A stretch of 64,000 nt of DNA from Xiphias gladius (taxonomy: Eukaryota; Chordata; Actinopteri; Istiophoriformes; Xiphiidae): NCBI RefSeq assembly GCF_016859285.1, contig NC_053422.1:16592001-16656000 (forward strand), read 5' to 3'. Positions within the stretch are counted from its first letter, which is position 1. Each line of letters starts with the position of its first letter. A model generated the notes under the pieces. It saw nothing but the letters and a program-made list of their open reading frames with translations. It ran no database searches and was not told the origin of the DNA. Shown piece after piece: positions 11,513 through 22,138 of the stretch. The translations under genes were made by a program, and so were the position numbers.

Positions 11513-13032
11513 GGCGACGGGTAGGTTGTATTCTCAGAAGCTCATACGCAGAATCCATCCCCATGTCACGTTATTCTCGCCAGTTCCCCTCTGTAAATAC
11601 GCTAGTAGCGCGAGAGAGTGCAGCGTTCCGACGTGGGACACCCTTGGAGATTAAACCCAAAATGTCAGGAATTTACAGAAATCTGAGGACAGAAAAGAAA
11701 AGAAAAAGCAGAAGACCATCGTTTCTATGTTACAGAAAGCTTTCCCTCAAGGTCTTTGATCATGCTGTGATCCCTAGGATCTCATTTGGGGCCCCCAACA
11801 CAAAACGCCACCCCGGTTTGGGTGTATGTATGCTATCCATGTATGCGCAGTTTGCGCAGATATGACGCAGTTAAGACGCAAGCAGAGTGCGGAGGAAGCC
11901 CAACCTATGGGGACCCGGGCCTCTCCTGGTCCGGGGTTTGTGTGCTGGAGGAGTACTAACACAAACAAACTTGACCTTAACAGGGAAGGAAGCCGTTATT
12001 TTTTTTCGCAGCGAGTGGACGACCCCTTTGTCTGTCAGTTTGTTTTGTGTCAAGTCATTTGCTCGATGTTGAGTTTTATCTTCCTGGGGCTTTAGAGAAA
12101 CGTTGTGACTGCAGCAGTTAACATGGTAGAAAACCCTTTCCCCTTTCTCTGCAGGACATGCTGCCAGTGTCTTCAGTGGTGAGTGGAGCTCATTTGAACT
12201 ACCCTACAGATGAAATGCAGCACAATGCAGGCAAAGGGGTTTAGTTGTGCGGTAGAGTGAGTATTGCGTGGCTACCGAATGCTCTTCTGCAATCAGATCA
12301 AATCGAACATGGAACACAGCAGCCGCCACCGACCCAACCCTACATGATTACAGTCACCACATGATGCATTTCACCAAACCTGTCTCATCAGAAAATACAT
12401 TAAATTAGGTAATGAAAAAAAAAAAAACAACAACAACAACAATGAAATACATATAAGATCAGGAAGAAAACTAAATATTAAACATTAATTCAATTAAATT
12501 GAACTAATTCATTCGTAATTGAATGAAAAACACATTGACAGTTTCAAAGCCTCTTTTATGTTTTAGAGTTTTACATGCCACTTTCTTTGTGCCCTTTAAT
12601 TAATAAATTATTCATTTTTTCATTCATTCATTCACATGTTGGGTTAGTTATAAGTTAACTTCTCATGTATAATACGATTTTCTTGCTGTTCAGATTTTTG
12701 TTGAAAGTGAGTTAATATAGTTGGAGAGGCAAGGTCATTTTGCCACATATGCCGATTGGTTACTGGGACTTTTTTTATTTTTAAGATGTGTCTACACTTG
12801 TACTAATTTTGTGACGCTCAAAAATTATTAATGTGACGTAAATCTAGACGAAAATGGAATAGCGTCCTCACTGATTATTTAGTGGGGAGTGAAAACATAA
12901 AAACGCAAAAATGCTGGTTTACACATGCGCAGCTGTTATTACATTCAGGTATTTACAAAATAACTCGTAAAATTTTCACTCTTAAATGAGGTATCCCATA
13001 CACTGGAGTTGTTTAAAGTATGATTTTACTAT
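11513..13032. other. Intergenic between the divergent Ig-like gene and copy A
   Basis: About 1.5 kb separates the minus-strand receptor promoter from the first plausible exon of copy A. It is GC-richer near 11.5-11.95 kb and AT-rich after 12.4 kb. An (ACA)n tract lies at 12427-12441. I found no convincing signal-peptide exon here. A short ATG at 12161 followed by a GTGAGT-type donor is possible but does not encode a hydrophobic leader. Confidence 0.4.
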
Positions 13033-15959
13033 ATGTCCTCGGATGTTTTGTTTCTACTCTGCTTTAATATTCTCTTCTCTTCTCTTCTCTTCTTCCTTTT
13101 TATCGTTCTGACTGAAGGTTCATCTGCTGATATTAAGTATGAATATCGATGCGATGGAAGTAGTTTGTACTTACCATTTGATTATACGCCCCCTATTTTT
13201 CTATGGACAGCCGTACTTCACTCCGAGCCATGGGGGATCCAGGAAGCTCTGATGGATAACGGGGAGTTGAGCAGCTTCCGATATTGCAGTTTTATACTGT
13301 TACCAGTATTGCTGTGACGTCCATTCAAGGCGAGATCTGGAAAATGACAGATGTCTGGCTTCCGTTCAGATCATGAATCACGAATGAGACAGAAGCAGAA
13401 TCTAAGCTCTTTCATGGGTAAATGTATCTTTGTTGTCCACCAATTCAGTCAAAGGAACCACGCCTCAAAGTTTCCTATGGCTCAATTCGTTTGGCAGATT
13501 TGAGAGAAGGAGATGATGGAACTTTTTCTATCTCATATGGGGATAACAGACTATACGATGTCATCACACTGACAATGGGGATTGAGAATATTACACTACA
13601 CTGTATATTTAAAGACTGTATTCTATCAGAAAACCCTTGTGGAAATAGGTATTTCTATTAGCTATGTGCAATATACCCAAAATCCAATAAGTCTGTGTTG
13701 TTGTTTTTTTTTTTGTATGTGCTTCTTCAGATTGTGCTCAAAAGATCACGAGGTATTATGGGGCTATGTACAACTGTGATATTCCAGGAAAGGCTGAATT
13801 CCTGGAGTTAACTCCCCTTCGCAGTCCGGACCAGCCACAGGTCCTGTGGAATCGCACTGACCCTCAGACCAATAAAGGAGGAAGAGGACGGGTGAATCGT
13901 AATACCTGGCTGATACACGACCTCACTCAAGCAGACAACGGCTACTACAGCTTCAGGAAAAAGGGCAACACTTTGGTGTCCGGGATACAGCTCGTTGTAC
14001 AAGGTGAGGGTAGGAGCTTGATAGAAGCCGCAAGTGAGTTTATATGCTGTGTATCTGATCAAATGTTCTTATACAGTCTTCTCTTTATCACACGCAGAGT
14101 ACGATAAACACTTGGTTACAAAGGTGAACCAGCAGCTCCTCATCAAATATCCTGCAGATGTTGCCTCTACCTCGTGGACTCTGACTTTTAAACCTGAGTG
14201 GGAAATGGAGCACATCGCATTGATGGACACAGAAGCTAGCAGGATCTTCATAATGGCAGAGGGAGGATTTGGTCTGTGCATAATGGCATAGAAATTGATC
14301 CTGTGGAGAGCACAGATTCCGGCACCTTTGACTTCAGAGATCCGCAAGGCAACCTGGTCTTGACTGTGAAGGTGAAGGTATTGCAAGGCGGGGAATAGCG
14401 TTTTTTTTCTCAACAGAGGAAAAATGTGTGAAAAAACGGTTACTGATGTTTCATCATCTCCATGCTCCTACAGAATCTGGCCCTACATTTTTGTACGTTG
14501 CTGCTATTGTCGGGATTTACCTTTGTGGTGATTGTTTCCTGTTGCTGCGTGAGAAAGTGCTGTTTTAAAAAGAGCTCTTCCAAAAGGAGCAGGTCTGCTC
14601 CTCAGACGCCAACAGCAACTGCTGTGTCTTACCCTGTAAGTACTTCCTCACATGGGCATGTAGACCGACTGTTTACAATATGTGTTGCTATTTTTTATTT
14701 CATTATCTTCATTCCAATTGCAGGATACAAATCAACCTGCACGCCCAAGTCACTCTGCTGCACCACCTACTTCAGCCTCAACACTGAATCCCCTTGTGTC
14801 TGCAGGACCCACAACTACCTCCCTTGGGCCATCAGTAGGTGTTATACATCACCAACAAGATCAACAGCTGAAAGCTGCCACCGTGTCTTAAAAAATTATT
14901 CCCATGCCCATATGTTTTTGAATAAGTTTTTGCTTGCTCCTGTTCACACTGGCCCCAAAGAGATCAGTTGCTAATGTGCTTACAATACTGTATAAGTGAT
15001 ATGGGACAAGATCCACACTCCCCCGTTCCTTTCAAAAATACATTCAGTTCAAATGAGGCTTCAGCAGTCTGGGTTAATCAGATCAGGTGGATATCTCGAA
15101 ATGTTCAGGTTTCAGTGAAAGCCATGACAGAGAGATAGTAATACAAGGAGGAGATTCCATGCCAAAAAAAAAGCTATAATGCTGGAAGATACCCATTTCA
15201 TTTGTCTCACGCAAAAGGTCTTTAGCTTCAGCTAAACTTTTGAATGTACTTCGGTACATAACTAGGGTTTTCGATTGTGTCCCCCATCACAAATTAAGAG
15301 GGGTGACTGTTTTCATTGTTCATAAGGGCACCTGACCATAATTTTTAAACAGACTTGAAAAATGTCCATCTCTGCATCAATTTGCATCAAAATCACACAG
15401 ATTCTGAGTCAACACTCCAATCTGAACCCAAAGATACGATACACATATTTGTAGGTTCATTATGACCTACACTTTCTGAGGATATCATTATCTCCATCAT
15501 TATGTCCACTGCGAATAAATTACCATAAGTCCGGTTAGAAATAATAGAAAAAATACAGTCTTTGCCTGAGGTACACACACAAACAAACATAGAATTCCCT
15601 TTAAATGCGTGAAATGTAGGGGGCATCCAAGTCCACTGACATAAATCCAATTAACTTAAAAAAGAAAATGAGAGTCCTCATTTAAAGATTTTCCCCCTTT
15701 AAATTCAGATCATATCCCTCTTTGAACTTGTGGACTCTTTTTCGTTTACAAGACATGTACCTTCATTTTTTTTTTTCACTGCTCTCTCCAGGTTGCAGTC
15801 CTAGGAGGTCAGGGAGACACTCCAGCTCCCTCAGTCGGCTCCAATTGGCTCTCCTCGGACCCAGAGCCAAAGTTTGATCTGAAAGGACAGACCTTTCCCC
15901 TCAGCTCAGACTCAACTTTCTGTGACGTTTATAACTCACATAAACTCAACTTTCATTAG
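13033..15959 (+). pseudogene. Ig-like receptor copy A, partly decayed paralogue
   Basis: Homologous exon by exon to the minus-strand Ig-like gene. Pieces: 13118 to ~13255 (SADIKYEYRCDGSSLYLP; an in-frame ATG at 13033 adds a hydrophobic run that could be a leader or just a pyrimidine tract), 13449 to ~13577 (turn EGDDGTFSISYGD), 13731-14003 (DCAQKITRYYG, VLWNRTDPQT, QADNGYYSF), 14098 to ~14377 (third domain, turn STDSGTFDFRDPQG), 14474-14635 (membrane segment then CCCVRKCCFKK), 14724-14834, 15792-15959 (SDSTFCDVYNSHKLNFH, stop). The 13731-14003 exon and everything from 14474 on are clean. Against function, the two domain-1 exons have no consensus donor where the paralogue has one, and the third-domain exon changes frame before RGRIWSVHNGIEID. 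It may be a recent pseudogene, or a real gene with assembly errors. Confidence 0.6.
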
Positions 15960-18900
15960 GGAACACACTGAAAATTCAAGTGGTGCAGGTTTGAATTCAG
16001 CAGTGTGCTTTGTGAGTAGCTGGTACACAGCCATTTCAGTCATCGATTGGATTGTGTGATATGCGCACAGTAAAAAAAAAACCAAACAAACAAACAAAAA
16101 TTCTTGCAAGCCTGCACAACTGTGATAGGTGTACAGTTTAAGGACCATACAGGCAGTGAGAAAACACGGTAAGAGACAATAAGCCTCACTCAGTGTAGTT
16201 CTTTAATTACAGCTGTGTTTCAAGAAAGAACTGTCATAATCAGGTTATCTGTATAATGTGGAATATACATGTATTTGCTATGAATAGAGGTTATATTTAG
16301 AATGTGTAATATACACGTTGACTTTGCCTTTGTTCCGCTGCTAAAGATATGAAAGGCAGGTGAGATGATGTTACAGTGAGGGCCTAAAGTGAGTCTATGT
16401 AGCAGATTTCAGAGACTGGAGACTCAAACTGAGTGCAACACTCACGGATGTCAAAATGAAAAACTTAACAATTTAAGCCACAATTACCAGCTTTATATAT
16501 TTTATATCTTTGTTTTTTATGTGGTTGTTTCAAACATTTATCAAGTGCCTTCAGCTGCACAAAGTGTCAGTGTGGCTTTTATCATTACATTTTGAGAAGT
16601 AATGCGGGATATTTTTCATATCTATTTTAGACTTTGTAAAAATTAAAGTCCTACAGCTGGAAACTGTTGGACTGAATCTTTTCACATATCTGTAGCTCTT
16701 GTGTAAGATGGACCTTTTTTTTTCCAAAAGCTCCTCTTGTGCCTCGGCCATCAGGTCATGAGATAAATTTAAAAATGTGATATTTGTGATAGAAGTGTTT
16801 GTCTGCATTACATGCAAAGACTGTGACTATACTGTGAGTTTCACGTTTTGGAAACGACGTTTTCTCCTGATTTTTGAAAGCTTAGTCGATTGCCTCATTG
16901 GACTGTTAAAAATCTGCAGTAGAGTGGAAAACAACATTGGACCAATAATTTATTAAGGTCTGAGCTTAATAGGTATTAATCTGTCCAGTGGTATCCAGCA
17001 TTCAGTACCTGCATATTAGCTGTCGGTTCTATTCCTGGCTCTCCCCGTCCACTTTTCATCTAGGAACGAGACTCTGAACCCAAATTGCAAATGGACGTGC
17101 ACGGGGGGGAAAAAAATGGAAGTTGCTTCAGGCAACATACCGAGTAAATGTGGTGTCAATTTAAATCATAACGACAGTCTCTGCATCGTGAAAACTGATG
17201 CAGCATAGATGTGACTTGAGTCATGGATTAATTTTGAGATGGGGCCTCTCAACGGCAGCCATTTCCGACGGTGTTTAAACGCACCAAAGGTCCCACCGTG
17301 GAAACGCCCAGTGAGGGGGGGGGCGGACGACGCTCCCTATACACCGGCCACACCGCCAATAGTAACAGGACAGAGTAGGGTACGTACATCGTGCCTCTCC
17401 TGTCTCAATACTGTGCGCACATGGAGGCGTTTGCCTGGCAGGAATGTGTCAGAAGTGAAGTGTCGATGAGCTGTAAATATCTTAACGGGTCGGAACTTTA
17501 ACTGGGGTTGTGCATTTTAAAGCCCGGCAGGCGGCGATAGTGCTTGCTGTGGCCGAGCGCCCCTGTTTGCATGGGTAAGTGTCAAAATGATGAACCCTCC
17601 TTGAGCGAGACTGCTCGTTAAGACTTTATCGCCCGTTTCACTGAGCACAAAGACTCACCTATAACATTGTGTCTGTGGTGGAGATTAATGCGGCGCCGAT
17701 TGGGAAGTGGCGCACGCTGGAAGTGAAAGCAACATTACTTTCTATTTTTACATTATTTACTTTTCTTGAAAAAAAAAAAAAATAACGTGCATGTTGAATC
17801 TAAATATTTAATCTAAATGTTAAATATACATTTAAATGTTAAAACTAAGTTTTAAATTTTAAACATTGAATCTAAATGCTGTTAAATCTAAATGTTTATT
17901 GCTGTCTCTAAAAAACGGTACAGACAACAGAGCTAAATTGCCAAAGGGCTCGCAGAGGTAACGCTTTTTCTCCCGGGAAGACGGCGCTCATTGTAGCGGC
18001 CAGTCATTTCAGATGCCGGGCTGCGAGCTGCTTAGATGATGAACTGACCACATCTTGTTTATTGATATTATTTATTATAAATCTAAACGGTAACATTTCT
18101 GCCAGAAAAAAATTTATTAAAAGTTAGTTTGTGAAATAATAAATAACATTAAATGAAATAATGACAGTCCTAGGACCAAGATTTTAACAGCTTTGAGGCT
18201 GGAGTGGACCTGAGGAAGACCGTGGATAGTGCTGCATAGCTTCACCGAGCTTTTATTTTGGTACTTCCGCTAGCCCACAGTGGGAATTTGCATATTAGCT
18301 GAATATTTAGTGTCACCAACATTTAGATTTATAATTTATCATTTATATTTTTATTTAATATTTAAATTTAACACTGACACTACAACCAGATTTTTTTTTT
18401 TACAAGAACAGTAAATATGACACTGTTCACAAATAATGCTGTAAATCTGCTAAAAAGTCATTTTAAAGCATTCACACACTTTTTTTTAATGTTGTTTCGA
18501 GCTAAATGTGATGAAAAATTGCTGTTAATTTCAGCATGCGCCACAATAGAGATTAACCAAATACAATTGGCTACAATTTAGAGGTATTTATAGGCCCGAC
18601 TTGAGCACTTGAAGAGAATATTTTACTTCACTATATTTATTAAACAGCTATGGTTAGTAGTTACTTTAATTTAATATACAAAAGATATGATCAAATTATT
18701 AAATATAGCGCATATTATTGATCAAAGGAACTGCACACCTACCCTAGTATTTTGAATTACATGACTGAGTCATTCAAAGCTACAATGCTTGGATTTATGT
18801 AAGGTCACTATAAATTAGTGACTTGCCCTGCAACAAAACTAACAGGAGGGCCCCTGAAGTCTTCAAAAGTTCTTATGTTTAATTATGCTTTAAGTCTTAT

Positions 18901-19940
18901 TATATTTATTATTATATAATTTGTGCACACAAGTTATAAGAACAATTTATGGGGCCTTGGCTCTCCATAGTATAACACTCTGGTAGAGGGGTCGTTTTAC
19001 ATAATGAGCACTTTTACTTTTAATACTTTGAGTACATTTAGCTAAAAATAATTATGAACTTTTATTCATGCAGAATTTTGCACAATGACTTTTACTTGTT
19101 ACAAAGTATTTTTGCATTGTGGTATTGCTGCTTTTACTCAAGTAAAAGATCTGAATCCTTCTTAGATAACTGTATACTGACATGATAAGCATCTGCAGTA
19201 GGGTAAATGTATAGTTAGTACGTATAATATGATGTTAGCATACTGTGATATATATATGTGCATCCATTTTGATGTTATTCCAGATTTAAATTAACTGACA
19301 TTTGAATGAATTTTAGTCAAACATATGGAAATCAAATCATGCTGAAATATACAGTAGATGCATGTTCAAACAATTTAGAAAAATCAAAAGGGCTCAAAAG
19401 GTGTCTGGTAATGTTAACATACCTTCATAAGGTTTGTACTCAGTGGTTTTTAACCGTTGGGCTTCCTCTCTAGGCCTCTCGTATAAAAGTTATGATGAAG
19501 AGGAGACCACAAGACCATGTGACTATCACCCTTTTTTTTGGTCATTTGGTTTTAAACATTGAAGTGTAATATATTAATTATAGGTCAAAACACAAGAGCA
19601 CAACAACTTTTCTTTGGTCTCTAAAGTATTTACACTCAACACCGTATGAACTGAGAGACTGTCAGCTGAGAATTTTTTTTTGTGTTAGTGTACTTTGAAG
19701 CAACAGTGGAGGAACAGAAGGCGGCTCCTCCAGTGTGTGCAAACCAATGCACACAAGATGAAAGGAGTGTATGTAGCCATATTTTTGAGAAAACCCTACT
19801 GGTTTAAAGATGTGAGCAAATGAAAACTTATCATTATTGGAATCTATTGCATTTTCAGACAGTCTTATCTGGAAGACATTCATAGTGTTGGACTTGAAAA
19901 AGGGGTGCTAGAGAGTGAAGTACGATGCCTGGCTCATCTC
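15960..19940. other. Intergenic between copies A and B
   Basis: No supported gene. AT-rich throughout, except for a GC/CpG-richer patch at about 17230-17720 that includes the start-like CATGG|GTAAGT near 17570 but no protein I can recognise. A second degenerate Tol2-like hAT relic occupies about 18580-19165. Confidence 0.45.
18580..19165. mobile_element. Second Tol2-like hAT relic, degenerate
   Basis: It shares the same internal signature as the copy at 7794: TACTTCACTATATTTATTAA near the left, and on the right ATAATGAGCACTTTTACTTT, TTTGAGTACATTTAGCT and TTACTCAAGTAAAAGATCTG, ending around 19165. The left terminus is not clear and there is no transposase frame. Assigned to a non-autonomous hAT group by its AAGTA-rich ends. 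Confidence 0.55.
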
Positions 19941-19949
19941 TCACCTCTG

Positions 19950-20050
19950 CACAGCTGGCCAATCACGATGTCGACATCGTCGGTAGGTTCAGAAAGTTAC
20001 AGAAAGGTGCGGGCCACCCTACAAGCAGATCAGGAGTATAAAGCCTGCTT
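19950..20050 (+). promoter_or_regulatory. Promoter-like block upstream of copy B (CCAAT box, 16-bp palindrome, TATA box)
   Basis: In order: a CCAAT box (GGCCAATCAC, core 19959-19963), a perfect palindrome ACGATGTCGACATCGT at 19965-19980, and a TATA motif GTATAAAGC at 20036-20044. CCAAT-to-TATA spacing of about 75 bases suits a vertebrate promoter. It faces copy B. No conserved first exon is visible just downstream. Confidence 0.45.
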
Positions 20051-21325
20051 AAAGCTGACTAATTAATGTATTGTATCTTGTTCTTTGAATCACTGCCAAA
20101 ACGGAAATGTAAAACTGTCAAGTTGTGGTTTTATGGGGGAGTTATGTGCAAGACTAGGGGCTTATGATTTGAATTTGGACCTTTGGACAAAGCCAGGTCA
20201 CAGATTTACAGCTTTTGTGCCAAACTAAGCTAGCAAGAAAGCAAATAAGTGCATCTCCCAAAATGTCATTTATTCAAATAAATCGATTCCTTTAAGCTGA
20301 TCACAGCTGCCACACTGTGTGAAAGAGAAAAATAGAAACTTACACCAAGAACTAAGACTGCATGGGATGAGTGTTTTGTACTGATAGGATTTTCGGTGGA
20401 GAAGCTTTTTAATATCGTCTGTCCTATGCGTCCTCTCTTCCAGCAAGCAAAAGGTACTTTGTGCTTAATCCTGGTCAACAATTCAGCTTAACTTTTAATC
20501 TGGAACAAACTCCTGCAACGTTAACTTCTTTCCAGAGAGTGACCATAAACTGAGAAAGCCTAAGACCAAGATAGTTCGTGAAGGCTGCAGGAGGGTTTGG
20601 ATGAATCTGACTGTGTAGGGTTTGATCTGCTGAAGCCATGCGGGATTTCAAATGAGGTACTGCAAATGTCATGCAGCGGACGCTTTGAGGTCAGAGATCG
20701 GAATGACAACAAGGCCTTGGTGGTGTTACTGGATATGGAGTGTGAGTAACCTGTGTGTTTTATAATAAGTGTCAGTTATTGATTTATCACTCTCAAAAAC
20801 GTCTCATTTTCAGCTTCTTTTGTTTGTTTCAAGCTTTGGGTTTAACCAAAGAAGATGTGCAGTTTTCCAACTTTTCCATCTTATATGCATACTGTACCTC
20901 TTCTACAGTCTCGTAATAGCTCTGTAACTAATGATCATTTCCATTATCATTTTATATATATATATATTTTTTTTTTAATAATCTTGCAGTCTATAAGTGT
21001 CATAAAATTGGGAAAAATTGCCATTACAAGCCTGACATCAGCAAATATTTGACATGCTTGCAATTAATCAATAATCAAAATTGTTGGCGAAAACTCTTCT
21101 GCCAGTGGAATAATTGATTAAGACACTTATTGTTTCAGCTCTACCTTATGATCCCTCGTATTTCGTTATTGCCATCGGTGCTTTCCTCGCTGCACTTTTC
21201 TGCTGTTGTTGCGTGAGGTGCTGCTGCTGTGGGAACAGCTCCTCCGAAAAGGACGGCTATGAGACCGCTGCTGTTGAGCCTGCTGTGCGTTTCCATGAGG
21301 TGAGCTCATTAAAGCTACTTTACAC

Positions 21326-21328
<3 letters not shown>

Positions 21329-21359
<31 letters not shown>
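21329..21359 (+). repeat. (GT)n microsatellite
   Basis: About 15 GT units in an intron of copy B, just after the donor at 21299. Confidence 0.95.
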
Positions 21360-21360
<1 letters not shown>

Positions 21361-21713
21361 AAGAGTCCTGCTGTTGAGATCATGTATTCCCATTGTGTTT
21401 CTTTTCAAGCCAAATTGCAGTATGACCATGAGCCTGTTGTCCCGAGGCCAGAGCAACTCAGTCAGCCCCGTGGGACACACTACCCTGCTCAGCTGCCTTA
21501 TGCTCCGACTTGCCCACTGGTTAGTGTGTGTTGGACCTCATTGAGAGGAGTTCCCCTCGCTTGTTGTCTCAACACTGGAGCTCTGTCTATTTTCACCCCT
21601 CCTCACCACTAATATGTTATATGTCTCTTCGCTCTGCAGATACACAATCCCCCTACTGTGAATGTGCCACCTGTTTATTCTGAGCGATGACCTAGAAACT
21701 ATATTAGTCTGAG

Positions 21714-21715
<2 letters not shown>

Positions 21716-21756
<41 letters not shown>
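21716..21756 (+). repeat. (CA)n microsatellite
   Basis: About 20 uninterrupted CA units, immediately after the possible copy B stop at 21690. Confidence 0.95.
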
Positions 21757-21757
<1 letters not shown>

Positions 21758-22138
21758 AAAGGTGGATTTCTTATATTGTAATCACTATAAACAAATGAAA
21801 CGGTGGTTGAGATGACCAGTAGCTCTTCAGTGTGTTGGTTGTGCCAGTGTTATTGGCAAGAGATTTGCAACATTAAAAAAATAAAAGCAACAAAACAAAC
21901 TCCTAGGAAAATACACTGATCATTCATTATCATTCATGCAGTCCTGTACTCCGACACTCAGTGACAGATCTGTCTTTTTTCTCTCCAGGTTTCAGCTGAC
22001 GGTCCAGCCTTCCCTGTCTGTTCTGACCCTGAGGTGCGGTTTGAGCTGGACGGGATGGCCGTACCCTCGGCTTCCCCACTCACTTCAGACTGAACTTACT
22101 GTGATGTTTATACCTCAGACAAACTCAACTCCCTCTGA

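Larger units (their letters stand above)
20480..22138 (+). pseudogene. Ig-like receptor copy B, decayed paralogue retaining membrane and tail exons
   Basis: Remains of a third-domain exon end at 20741 (SGRFEVRDRNDNKALVV, donor T|GTGAGT). Upstream of this it is full of stops and no domain 1 or 2 is detectable. Next come clean exons: 21139-21299 (PYDPSYFVIAIGAFLAALF membrane segment then CCCCVRCCCCGNSSSEKDGY), 21421-21519, and 21640-21690 (IHNPPTVNVPPVYSER, stop). A family-type last exon at 21989 reads VSADGPAFPV..FELDG but meets TGA at 22091-22093. The tail after it (TYCDVYTSDKLNSL, stop 22136-22138) matches copy A. Two terminations are possible: at 21690, or through a donor CCTACT|GTGAAT into 21989. 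Loss of most of the ectodomain makes a normal receptor unlikely. An expressed stub cannot be excluded given the promoter-like block upstream. Confidence 0.65.

Noticed and set aside
17239-17469. 76-codon plus-strand frame in the CpG patch
   Set aside because: No recognisable motif or splice support. GC-rich DNA yields chance open frames.
22091-22093. TGA in the copy B last exon as a selenocysteine or programmed read-through codon
   Set aside because: No SECIS-like element was looked for successfully nearby, the copy is decayed elsewhere, and paralogues have serine or leucine codons in this area, so ordinary decay is simpler.
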